The notes beneath the pieces are model-generated. The model saw only the letters and a list, made by a program, of their open reading frames with translations, did not search any database and was not told the DNA's origin. Below are positions 20,546-31,286 of a stretch of DNA of 64,000 bases, in pieces. Made by a program: the position numbers and the translations under genes. Source of the stretch: Fragilariopsis cylindrus CCMP1102 (lineage: Eukaryota; Bacillariophyta; Bacillariophyceae; Bacillariales; Bacillariaceae); assembly GCA_900095095.1 (NCBI GenBank), contig FMBT01000472.1, positions 1 to 64,000 on the forward strand. The letters are read 5' to 3'. Every line of letters begins with the position of its first letter. Position 1 is the first letter of the stretch.

Positions 20546-21770
20546 ATGATGATGTCCTTCAACAACAATAAGTCCGGCGCCAGTAAACACAGTAACAGAA
20601 GAGCAGGAACAGCATCAGCATCAGCAGCTACTACTACTACAATAGCATTCGCCATCAGCGTCGTTGTCATCACATTCAGCGCCAGTAGCAGTATTGGTGT
20701 AGTAACAGCAAGACGAGATCGAAGAGATGATCGTGGTTCGATCCGCGGTTCATACCAGAGACCAAATCGTATAGGATCGTCATCGTCATCCTCATCGTCA
20801 TCATCCTCTATTACTCAAATCGATAACAATGCTAATAGCAACACGAACAGCAACAGCATCATCAGTAACAATGTATTAGTTCCACAATGTGATTCAAATA
20901 ATCCGAATTCGTATTTCAATACAAACAATCCTATCGATACAACGAATGATTGTGATCGATTTCTTGATTATTGTGAAAAAAGTATGACATCATTAACAAA
21001 TAGTAATAATAATCGATATATATGGCCAAATGATTTCTATAATACGGTGGAATTGATGTATGAGCGTTGTTTCAAATCATGTTCCGATTATTTAAATGGT
21101 GGTGTACAAGAATTTTGTACAATGCCTGAGGTTAACACAGAACCAGCATTAACTGCTAGTTTTAATAGTGCGTCCAATTCTAATCCAGACTATTGTAGTA
21201 GTATTGGCAATAGCAATTCGTATTGGACAATCAAATGATATCACACGAGGATATGACGTTACAAGAAATGAATAATGTACGTAATCTATCACAAGGTACA
21301 ACATGTAATAGATATGATTATTCAACCTCATCCACAACATCAACATACTATCCAAAATCAAGTCCAGTACAAATGAATGAATCATTACAATGTGCGGCAC
21401 GTATCCAAGCAAAGAATATTGTGGATTTAACAATAGCCCAAGGTGGTCAATTTCCATCTAATTTACATCAAGCATGCCCGCCTGGAATGATAGTGTCTGT
21501 GAAGATTTTTCAACAAGAATTATTAATGCTGGATACGAGTATCAAACACAAGGATTTGGTACTATTAATGAAGTAACAGCTGCTGGATATAGATCACCAG
21601 TATCAGTTATACAAGGTTGGTTATCAAGTACAAGTGGACATTGTTCAGCAATAGTAAAACAACAATCACTTGTTGTAACAACAGAAGTTGGTATTGGTTA
21701 TTATGAAGATCTAACAACAAATCCAAAAACAACTGCACATGTAATGATTGTTGCACAACGTAAATTATAA
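20546..21770 (+). CDS. Secreted CAP-domain (SCP/PR-1 type) protein, frame broken twice
   Basis: Three overlapping frames carry one protein. The first (20546-21238) encodes a signal peptide around residues 31-55 and a Ser/Asn-rich region with several Cys. The second (from about 21233) carries the CAP helix MNESLQCAARIQAKNIV. The third (to 21770) carries PAWNDSVCEDF, GWLSSTSGHC and VGIGYY, the CAP core around the conserved His. Each change of frame equals one missing base and falls at a mononucleotide run (AAA near 21233, CCC near 21477). CAP proteins are secreted and bind sterols, lipids or other ligands. The breaks are likely sequencing errors, but a recent pseudogene cannot be excluded. Confidence 0.7.
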
Positions 21771-22720
21771 AGAAGGAAAGGGAGAGAGATACGAAGGAGC
21801 CGAATAGTTTTACAATACTTACATACATACATACTGCATATAGGACCTATACATAAAGTACATACATATCGTATGATAATATTGTGTGTGTAGCTTAAAA
21901 ATTATATATAGAAAAATCATATCTATTTTTTTAAATTGTAGCATGATGAACCACATCTTTGTATATCTTGTTTCTGCTCGAGACAGCTACTTAGCTAGTA
22001 GACAACGAATCGTTGACGACAATCCGCTAGCTACAATTATATCATAAGACGAGCTCTCTTCTTTGTCGAAATTTAATGTCTGCTCAATTTCCTACTCATC
22101 ACAATGATAGTAGAGTACGGTTCTTTTGCATCTTCCATCGATTTTCTTTATGTGCGTGTCTTTATCCTGGCTTACTTCTTGGTATCGTTTCATAGCCAAA
22201 TAACCGTGCCTATTGAGTGAATGGATTGTGAGATGATTTCGTGTAGAAAAGGTTTCTTGTGAATGCATCAATCACTTTTTCTTTCTTGACTCTTGGTTAA
22301 TTCACAAGATTGACCAAGACTGTATTCAACATACCGGTAGTAATGCCTTTTGCCTTACGGAGGAGTAACGTGTATTAGTTGATAAAGATATTATGAAATT
22401 CAAACAATCGGGGGGGGGGGGGGGGGGGGGGGATTTGAAGAACGTTTGACTTTTTACATTTACAAAATGCGCATCACTTTGGATTTGGTTTGATATGAAA
22501 TTGCGACTTCTTCCTGTTAATAAACAAGCTATTATTTCGTTTCACATTTCACAGTTAGGATGATGTTGTGATAAAACTTAAAAGAGAAGAGAAATTTGGT
22601 TGTTGTCGTTACTTTTTTAATATTTAAATTTTATTTAGATTCAGTACTGGAGTGGTTATCCTCTTTTTCTCCGAACAAGACGACGTCGAAGAGATTTGTT
22701 GTTTTGATTTTCATTTTCAT
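21771..22720. other. Intergenic region with a poly-G run
   Basis: Holds an uninterrupted run of 23 G at 22410-22432. The stretch 22289-22390 resembles 25757-25855 in direct orientation (shared AGATTGACCAAGA and CCTTACGGAGGAGTA). No gene is seen. Confidence 0.6.
22410..22432 (+). repeat. Poly-G run of 23
   Basis: A mononucleotide run of 23 G. Such a run is rare in AT-rich nuclear DNA and is error-prone for any sequencing platform, so its exact length is doubtful. Confidence 0.95.
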
Positions 22721-23428
22721 TTAGAGGAATGCGCTCGAATCGAGACACGTGTTTACCTTGAAGGAAACAGTTCCGAAGCACAATGCACACCCAGCAACAT
22801 ATCCCCGTTCGGGGTCGCATTCACAGGCATTTCCGTTTGGATTGTCAAAGTCGTCGTTGCGAACCTGGTTGGGATCATTCAAGACACCGGTGATGGGATC
22901 GCATAAGATATCGGAGTTTTCCAAGTCAAAGAGATCTCCGGCACCGCTCTTTGTATCGGTGTCAAAGGAATCATTATCAATGTCACAGAGGTTGGCACAG
23001 TCGACGTCCATTCCCAATTCTCGTCCCTTGGCATTGATGGCTTCGCGGACATCGGCCAAGAGGTTGAAATTGGATCCAAAGTAACGGAGGTAACTTCCGG
23101 AGCAGGGGTAGGTGTAGGCGATATTGCTGTCCAAGAGGTATTCAGTTGCGACCTCGAAAGATGTGTTGGCCAGTCGAGAGCAATCGCCGATCAATGCTTG
23201 TCGTCTTGCTCCTTTCGTACTCTTTTCACTTTTCGAGCTCTTGCCCGGCTTGAGTTCCCTGCTTACTCTGGCCTGTAGAATGGAACGATGCAATGCAATA
23301 GAAGGTTGCGGATGTGAGTCAACATATAAAAGAAAGACACGGGCTAAGTATTATAGCACCGACAAACGTACCTCGGTGACAGAGAATAGAGCTGCGATAG
23401 TAGCGATGGATGCAATGGAGAATCTCAT
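22721..23428 (-). CDS. Secreted Cys-rich protein, unknown
   Basis: Two exons on the minus strand: 23428-23372 encodes the signal peptide MRFSIASIATIAALFSVTE, and 23272-22721 encodes the mature protein; the 99-bp intron (GTACGT donor, CAG acceptor) is phase 0. The mature chain begins ARVSRELKPGKSSKS and is rich in paired Cys (DCANLCDID, ACECDPERG, GCALCFG). The total is about 203 residues. It has no recognised domain; secretion to the cell surface or an endomembrane lumen is inferred from the leader. A second possible donor (AAG-GTAAAC near 22755) means the last few codons could be replaced by another exon. Base composition is more GC-rich than the neighbours. Confidence 0.75.
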
Positions 23429-26094
23429 GATTGATTAGTATTTGAATGATGTTAATGAGTTGTCTTGTTTGTTCTGCTGCTTTTGAGATCTTGATCTTTT
23501 GGTTTGTGAGCAATTATCGTAAATGTGGAATTGTGAAAGTAAGAACGGAAGATGTGAACAGATGTGCCCAAAAGTGGAGCGATGCATACCAAAAGGGGAA
23601 TCGATTCTTGTTTTTGTCGAATTCTAGGACCTAAAGTGCGATCACAAGATTCGGATGGCCTTAAAAGAGAAAATAAGACTTGCCCGTGTTCGGAAGAAAA
23701 ATCGGAACGTCAGACCATACAGTAATATTATGCCGATATTGGTAACGTTAGTATCAATAATGTGAACGAATAAATTGTTTGATGTGTGAATGAGATATTC
23801 CTCAATTTTGTCGATGCATGTTGTTCGCGTGCCTAGACTTAGAGTTTAATTAATGAATTCATGCTCATCGTGTGTCATAAACAATTGGCGAGGAGAACAA
23901 ATAAGTCGAAAAAGGTTAATGCTCTACGCTTTCCGCCTATTTTTTCAGTCCATTACCTTTTCATTCTACACGAGTGCGCACGTTTCAATAACGAGTATGA
24001 AAAAATTGATCCTAACTTTAATATTTTCTCTTAAGGCGCGTGCTTGGCACAGATACAACATGATTATGTGTAATTCTTTTCTTGTTCTTTCTGATAAAAA
24101 GGAGAGCGAAAGCGCCGCCGATTCTTCTAATGTTTAACACTTCATCGATTCAAAAAAAAAATTCATGGATCGTGGCATAGCCTGTTATATAAGCCGAATT
24201 TTCATGCTAATATTTTTTGTGCGAGGGAACAAACAACACGCGAGGTTTTGCGCGTTAAAACAAGGGAAGTAAACACGACTGATTTCAGAGCTAAATTAGT
24301 TCCTTCTTAATACAAACGGAAGGCTCCTCAGCCTCACCACGTGCAAGCGTTGAGCGTCTCTTAATTTTTGAGTCTTTTACGATAGAATTTTTCAGTCCCG
24401 CATTGTCATCCGCGTGTCCACTATGGACTGGATCAGCTCTGGCATTGCAAGAGGAATTGGAGAACAAGAGTCATTTGCATATGCACATTCTTTACAACAG
24501 ATTTGTTGATCCAACAAAGAATATCTTGAATTGGTTTCAATGTTATCTTTACTTTCCAACTGAAATCTTCTTCAAGCAATTTATGGACGCAGGTGGCCCA
24601 ATTCAGGACAAAAATTCAATGCATTATTGACAAAATCTTTTATTTGTTTACCAAAAAGTGCTGATTGTACACTCACAAAAAGGCTGTTGAGCACCACACA
24701 CCAACCAATTGTCCAATCACACCGGCATAATACACTATTTTGTGGTACTATTTTCATTACCAGTAAATGCATCAAACTTTTATTCACATGCCCTACGCCA
24801 CCTACCTCACAGGTAATGTATTATTCTTGTTATGCAGTTGCAGCAAGGGACAAAGACTAGTGTGAGCAAATTTGCTAGCTACTTGGCATGCCCCACTATT
24901 TATCTATTACTGCAATGCAAGTGGCATCTCTTGTAGCTATGCACTGATTTTATTTGATTTTAGTAGCTCATCCGACAGATAGGTGCAAATGACAAGAGAC
25001 AGCAAGATGACTAAAAACTGAATTAATCCAGCAATACGAATAGATAAATAATAAAACTAAGTATAGTATAGAAATAGATAATGGATACAAATATTGATGC
25101 GATCAAGTTGTTTTTAAAGTCATTCAACCAATACTTTATTTATTACTTCTATGTCTGTACATATATTGATTCTTCTATCCCGCCTCCTCTAGACTTGTAC
25201 TCAATATTTCAAATCATCCATAGGACGGATCTCTTTTATATGTGTAAGTATCTGAGTACACGGCCTTAGCTATCTGTAGAGGTTCTCAGTATTAAAACCC
25301 ATTTATTAGATTAGGTTTAGGTTCAATATAATGATTATATCTCTAGCTTTTTATACTTTGCAAATCCATCCCCTCGCCTCATATCATCTGGCTGGAAAGG
25401 GGTTCACCGACTGTACTGTATTGTATTTGACACTCCTATTGTTACAACACCGCACTACTAGAAAATCAATCCTGCATACATACCACCACTAGTATGTTAT
25501 GTATCTTGATTCGAAATTTTTAACTGACCAATGAGATGATTGTGCTGTTCGAACATAAAATAACCTACAGTTTCAGGTTTTTATCGCAACCCAAAAGAAA
25601 AATCGATACTATTTTTATTTTTTGAAAGAAAAAAGAACAGATCTTTGTGAATGAATCGAATCACGAGTCAGGTCATCAGTGCCTTTGCTTTCTACCGGTA
25701 TTTCATCTTGCTTCACTTATTTCTTAAGAATAATTCTTTCACAAATATTGACCAAGCAAGATTGACCAAGATTCAATTGACACATGATAATGCCTTCAAT
25801 TTTACGGTATGTGGTATGCCTTACGGAGGAGTACAATAACGGGTATTACATGGAACTCATCATATCATTCAATCAGTGATCGCGTCAACAAAGAAGTACT
25901 GTCACGTACCGGTATATAACAATAAACAATACTCCAATTAATTGTTGTCTTACGGATCCTGTAGAACCTCCCTCCCCCGCCACACCACTACATCAGAAGA
26001 AGAAGAAGAAGAAGAAGAGGAAAAAGAAAAAGGTGCATACCAATACCGTACCGACGCAATAGTTCAAATAATTGATTATATTCTACAAATATAA
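23429..26094. other. Long intergenic region, 2.7 kb
   Basis: No gene is convincing. Short open frames near 23853-24137 and 24403-24787 have no recognisable domain. Right arm of inverted repeat pair 2 at 25504-25677, the direct repeat copy at 25757-25855, and an AGA run at about 25996-26020 lie here. The region resembles decayed repetitive DNA. Confidence 0.5.
25504..25677 (-). repeat. Inverted repeat pair 2, right arm
   Basis: Reverse-complement match to 18716-18900. It lies just left of a second short repeat (25757-25855) that also occurs directly at 22289-22390, so the neighbourhood has been copied more than once. Confidence 0.88.
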
Positions 26095-27070
26095 ATGATG
26101 ACATCTTGTTTTTCTACTTTCATGTTGTCGTCAACAACGACGTTCGCTGTTGTCGCCTTTACTATTGCGACGACTCTGTTTCTATCATCGACAGCAGTAG
26201 TACCGGTATCAGCAGCAGTTTTAACAGTTAATAATTGGTATTTACCGTATGAGGGACCAAAAGCATTAACTGCCAATGTTGGTGATACAATTATTTTTGA
26301 ATGGGATGAAGGACATAATGTTTACATACATCCAACAATGAATTGTGAAAATTTAGATGAAATATATGTTGGTGATACTAGTCCAACATCATATACATTC
26401 ACAGATGCTTTGGTTGATGTTGATGTTAATGGAACAGAAATGTTTTTTGCATGTGATATTGGTAGTGGTTCACATTGTAAAGCTGGTAAGTACGACAATG
26501 TATGTAATCAGTGTAGTATGTAGATTGGAATTGTAAAGAACTCACTTTTTTTATGTTTGTCTTATATTTTCTTTTTCTTGCGATCATGATGATTTAAATG
26601 ATGATGATATATATATATATATAGGTCAAAACTTAATTGTTACTTTATTTCCTGCTACTACTTCATCTCCAACACCAACACCACTACCAGAATGTAATAG
26701 TATTTGTAATCCTGTCGTCGGGGACGAGGATGTATTAGGAAGTGATAGTAACTTAAAAAATCCTGAAACTGTTGTGGAATATAATTGGAATCCAAGAGTA
26801 CCAACATGTTCCTCTAATATTGGTTCCTGTGAAACTGAAAGTTGTGCGACATTAGAAAGAAAACTTCCATCCTTCAATGCAGATTTAAATGTATGTACTA
26901 GACATCAAATTGGTTTACAAGAAGCTGGATGTGAATGTGAACGTAGTAGTAGTAGTGCGAGTAGTCCTAATGGGATTATTGATCTAGCTTCACGAACATC
27001 ATCTTCATTTTCATCGATGGTAGTACTATTAGTAACAGTACTATTAGTAGTAGTAACAGGCGCAAATTAA
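26095..27070 (+). CDS. Phytocyanin-like blue copper protein with C-terminal anchor, copy 1
   Basis: Two exons, 26095-26485 and 26625-27070 (139-bp intron, phase 1), encode 278 residues. A signal peptide occupies about residues 1-41. The cupredoxin domain begins TVNNWYLPYEGPKAL and has the ligand set of phytocyanins: His in GHNVYIHP, Cys in FFACDIG, His in GSHC, and Gln in KAGQNLIVTL at the axial position, as in stellacyanin. Two extra Cys (MNC and HC) would form the usual disulfide. A Cys-rich extension of about 100 residues and a hydrophobic C-terminus suit a GPI or membrane anchor. It should be a cell-surface or lumenal electron carrier or copper binder. The intron falls immediately before the axial-ligand codon. 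Confidence 0.88.
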
Positions 27071-27769
27071 ATTAATATGCCAACAATGCAATGTTATCGC
27101 TGCTTTACTGCAGGCTTTTTAAAATAATGATTTTATGTGAATACTTTGTTTTACCTTACCTTCCCGTTTCGTCATCATTCATTTTTATTATTACTATTAT
27201 CGTTATCATTATTATCTTCCGTGGTACCTGCCGTACTTTCTCAGATTTTTTTGTCGGTATCATGTCTAGCTAGCTAGCTAGTAGAGTAGCGTTACACTAG
27301 AGTGACAGTGCGTCATCGATCTCATTCCTCGAAATGGTACAATTAATTAGCTAGTTGAATCGAATTGGATTTGAATTAAGATGTTAATGGCGCCACCCCC
27401 CTTGGTGGAGGGAGCGAGTCATCAGCAATAACTGCAATAGTAATAATAACAGCGGTACTACGTCACAAACGATCGTGTTACGTTGTTCGTCTGGATGGCT
27501 AAGGACTTTCAAAAAAGGAACAAGAATAAATTTTTGGGAGGACGATAGCAAATACAGTACAGTATAGTACTCAGTACAGTAACAGTAACAGTAACAGGCT
27601 ATCGTCTATATATGAAGATAAGATAAGTAAACACAAAGATTTGCCAATGAATTGAAGGAATCAAATCAAATCAAATTAAATCAAGTGGATTTATAAATAG
27701 ATAAATCATCACATCATTCTTTCCATTCCACATAACATTGATAATTTAATTTTGCGCTTATTTCTCTAT
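27071..27769. other. Intergenic region, start of tandem segmental duplication unit 1
   Basis: From about 27345 the sequence matches 29130 onward in direct orientation (ATCAGCAATAACTGCAAT, ACGATCGTGTTA, TTGTTCGTCTGGAT, AATGAATTGAAGGAATCAAA). No separate gene is seen. Confidence 0.6.
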
Positions 27770-28965
27770 TTATACTACAACTGCTGCTGCTACTAAAAGT
27801 GCTGCTGCTGCTGCTGCTGCTGTTGCGATCATTGCTGGACCAGTCGCAGCACTACTACCACTATCATCCATATCTTCAGGAGATGTCATATCCATGTCCA
27901 TATTCGTACCCACGCCTTTTCCTACAGTAACAACTACACTTTGTCCTGTTAAGTTAGGTTATGTTATTATATTAATCACGAACGATCATGACCACAACAA
28001 AACGAAGGTAAAGAAGACGAGACAAAGTAAGCAGTGTAAGTGAGTGTATCGCATTTTGTTTACAAATTGTAACAATAGCATTACAATAACAATAACTAAC
28101 AAATATATCAAATTTTATAACACAGACAAGATTTATTGTATTTTACTACTAGTACTTACCGTTTTGACAATGTGCACCTCCACCAATATCACATGCAAAG
28201 AAGATATCTTTTCCACCATCCGCATCAGTAAATGTATAGGATGCTGGACTAGTATCACCAACAAATATTACACCATCTAAATCACAACTATTTGTTGGAT
28301 GAATATAAACATTATGTCCAGTATCCCACCCTGAAAACGAAATTGTATCACCAACTTGTGCTGTAAAAACTATATCTGTTCCAATAAACGGTAAAAACCA
28401 ATTACCAATTGTAACATCCCCTGCGGATGCAACTACCGACATAGTCGCAATAAGGAGGGCGGTGAATTTCATCATTTTGTATCAGTATATTAGGATCAGT
28501 ATTTGTATTAGTATTTTGAATTAACTTAGAGTAAAGTAGAGTAAAGTTATGATTGTTTATATTATTACGACGATATCTTTTATCGTATGTTCTTCGTGTC
28601 AGAATATTTATTTTGAATGATCAACAAAAATGACCCGATCCAATTTACTGTCCGAGTATGTCTTCTTCAACACAGGTTGAGAATTCTGATTGGAGCGTAT
28701 TTTAGAATTACTATATTAAAAAAGATATTACAATTGTACAGCACAGTACAATGATGTGAAGGTTAATCAATGTTCTTTATGATGACGAAGTTGAAATTAC
28801 ACATCATTACTTCTAACCTACACAATGATTTGAAGATACGGTAATCAATGTTCTCTTGTGTTCTTGTTCAAATTTGACTCGAAACTGTTCGATGTGTGAG
28901 TGACGTCGTTTACTCCTGGAAAACTAATTTTGCGCGAACCTTCCAAACCGCGCACCATGTCAATT
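27345..28965 (+). repeat. Tandem segmental duplication, unit 1
   Basis: About 1.6 kb containing phytocyanin gene copy 2 with its flanks. It matches unit 2 (29115-30780) in the 3' flank, both exons, the intron and the 5' flank, where TATTTATTTTGA and TGATCAACAAAAATGAC are shared. Confidence 0.85.
27770..28475 (-). CDS. Phytocyanin-like blue copper protein, copy 2
   Basis: Two exons on the minus strand, 28475-28160 and 27945-27770, with an intron of 214 bp (GTAAGT donor, CAG acceptor, phase 1), encode 163 residues. A short signal peptide (MMKFTALLIATMSVVASAG) is followed by a cupredoxin domain with His in GHNVYIHP, Cys in FFACDIG, His in GAHC, and Gln in QNGQSVVVTVG. The tail is short, with NMDMDMTSPEDMDDS, then a hydrophobic Ala/Val C-terminus that suits a GPI anchor. 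It is a paralogue of the neighbouring gene at 29559-30480 with identical intron position. Confidence 0.88.
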
Positions 28966-29558
28966 GGCTTGGCGCGGGCGTCTGGATACAAATAATACAG
29001 TAAGGCACGAATGATACCATCCGTACGTACGTACTTAGTAGGGACCAACAGTAACCCCCCCCCCCCCTACCTTACTTTGGCTTGGCGCGGGTGTGGTACA
29101 AATAATACTAGAACACTAGCTAGCTGAATCGAATCGAATCGAATCGTCGATTCTTGAATTGAATTGAATTGAATTAAGATGCTTATGGCAACAAACACAC
29201 CCGTGGTGCAGGGATTCATCAGCAATAACTGCAATGGTAATAAACACAGCGGGACCAGAAACGATCGTGTTATGTTGTTCGTCTGGATAAGGACTTTTGG
29301 GACTATCGCAAATACAGTACATTACAATATAGTACTCAGTACAGTACCGTAACAGGCTATCGTCTATCGTAAATAAATATATTTGGATGAAAAATAAGTT
29401 AACACATTATGAATTCATTCATACTATATCTACTTAGATAGAATATCAAAAGATTAGTCATGCCAATGAATTGAAGGAATCAAATCAAATGAATTTATAA
29501 ATAAATCGTCACATAATTTCCACATAACATTGATTTAATTTTGCACCTATTTATTTAT
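28476..29558. other. Intergenic region between the two duplicated copper-protein genes
   Basis: Contains the 5' flank of copy 2, a 13-base C run at 29055-29067, and from about 29115 the 3' flank of duplication unit 2. A GAATC pentamer run lies at about 29128-29150. No gene is seen. Confidence 0.6.
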
Positions 29559-30780
29559 CTATACTGCAACAACTGCTGCTACTAAAAGTGCTGCTGCTGC
29601 TGCTGCTGCGATCATTGATGGACCAGTCGCACTGCTTGCACTACTTGCACTACTACCATATGGACCAGTCGCACTACTACCACTATCATCCATGGCACTA
29701 TGATCCATGTCACTATGATCCATGTCCTCCATATCCATGTCCTCCATATCCTTTTGCATATCCGTCTTCATGTCCTCCATGTCCGACGTCATGTCCTCCA
29801 TGTTATTTTCCATGTCCGTCTTCATGTCCTCCATGTCTGTCGTCATGTCCCCCGTGTCCAACACCAAACCTTCTCCTCCTACAGTAACAATTAAACTTTG
29901 TCCTGTTTTATAGTTATTATATCAATCACGATCATTTATGACCACAACGAAACAAAACGAAGGTAAAGACAAGACAAGACAAAAAGTAAGTAGTGTGTGT
30001 GTGAGTGAGTCGAGTGAGTGCCATCGTATCGTATCGTATCGTATTACTATCTACGCAATTCAAGCAGGACGGGAATATTATCATAGAGTGCGTTTTCTTT
30101 ACAATTGTAACAATAACATTACAGTCACAATCTATTTGTGGATACTTACCGTTTTGACAATGTGCACCGTTCCCGATATCACATGAAAAGAAGATATCTT
30201 TTCCATCATCAGCATCAGTAAATGTATATTCTGTTGTACTAGTATCTCCTACAAATATTGCACCATCTAAATCACAATTCATTGTTGGATGAATATAAAC
30301 ATTATGTCCAATATTCCATGAAAAAGAAATTGTATCACCAACTTTTAATGCTATAGTCTTGGGTCCCTCATATGGCAAAGACCAACCCACATTTACAAGA
30401 TCTTGACCTGCTGCTATATGACCTGCTCCTGATACTACCGACGACATAGTCGCAATAAGGAGGGCGGTGAATTTCATCATTTTGGTATTAGTATTTGGTA
30501 TGGTATTTTGTATAGAGTAAAATAAAGTTATGATTGTTTGTATGAATTCAAGCAATCTTCGCATTTGACTTGAACAATCGTGTCAAATCCATTATTCCCA
30601 TGACAAATAATCATCTTTCGAATTTCTATTGTGAACTTGTTCCTATTTTATATGACGGTATCTTTTATCGTACTAAGTATGTTCGAGTCAGCATATTTAT
30701 TTTGATGATCAACAAAAATGACACAATGACGTACAGGTAAGCGCGAACTTCCAAACCGCACCGGTCAGTTGCGGTTCAGT
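29115..30780 (+). repeat. Tandem segmental duplication, unit 2
   Basis: Direct copy of 27345-28965 with small indels, carrying phytocyanin gene copy 3. Intron, exon and flank similarity are all visible by eye. The flanks are well diverged, so the event is not very recent. Confidence 0.85.
29559..30480 (-). CDS. Phytocyanin-like blue copper protein with Met/His-rich tail, copy 3
   Basis: Two exons on the minus strand, 30480-30150 and 29902-29559 (247-bp intron, phase 1), encode 224 residues. The start at MMKFTALLIATMSS is chosen by alignment with copy 2; an upstream in-frame Met would add 28 residues. The cupredoxin domain has His in GHNVYIHP, Cys in FFSCDIG, His in GAHC and Gln in QNGQSLIVTVG. 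The tail repeats Met-Asp-rich units (DMEDMKTDM and variants) and ends in MDHSDMDHSAMDDS before a hydrophobic anchor-like C-terminus. Met/His-rich runs of this kind bind copper in CTR-type transporters and periplasmic copper proteins, so the tail may hold or hand over copper ions (inference). Confidence 0.9.
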
Positions 30781-31286
30781 CTTATCACTTCGCCCTGTAT
30801 GACGTACGGTAAGCTTTCAGAAAACCCTTATCCTTAATCAACCAAATACTGCATACCTTCTTTAAAATTACCAAGCACTGCCCCTCCCCCCAAATTATGA
30901 AGCTCGTGCGTATCGAGCTCTATTGGATCTCTCTCTCTCTCTCTCTCTCTCTCGCCATTCGATACGGTAGGTCGTGACTGCGTGCTTTCCACACAAAAGT
31001 ATCAATCTTTGTTCTTCTACTATCACTCAAGAAAAAAAATTGAGCGAACGAAAAAGTTTATGATTATCCAGTCCCCTTCTCTCTGTTGATTGTTCGGTTT
31101 CTTGAGCTAGCATACACGGTAGGTAGCACGGAAGCTACGTAGCTAGCTAGTGTGTTCATTCCTTCAAACTACTGTAGGATAAAGATGGATTTGATAATAC
31201 TAAGTTAATCGTACAGTTTTATATAGGAAATTATCTATTGTGTGTGCAATATATATATATGTGTATATATATAATATGGATTAGTT
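30481..31286. other. Intergenic region with a CT microsatellite
   Basis: Flanks of genes on the same strand. A (CT)n tract lies at about 30930-30953 and an (AT)n tract at about 31249-31275. No gene is seen. Confidence 0.5.

Noticed and set aside
24403-24787. Opposed short open frames suggesting a mobile-element remnant
   Set aside because: Neither frame shows a transposase, reverse transcriptase or other recognisable motif, so no element is called.
29588-29913. Plus-strand frames rich in Cys, Pro and His
   Set aside because: They are antisense to the Met/Asp-rich tail of phytocyanin copy 3, and their repetitiveness derives from it.
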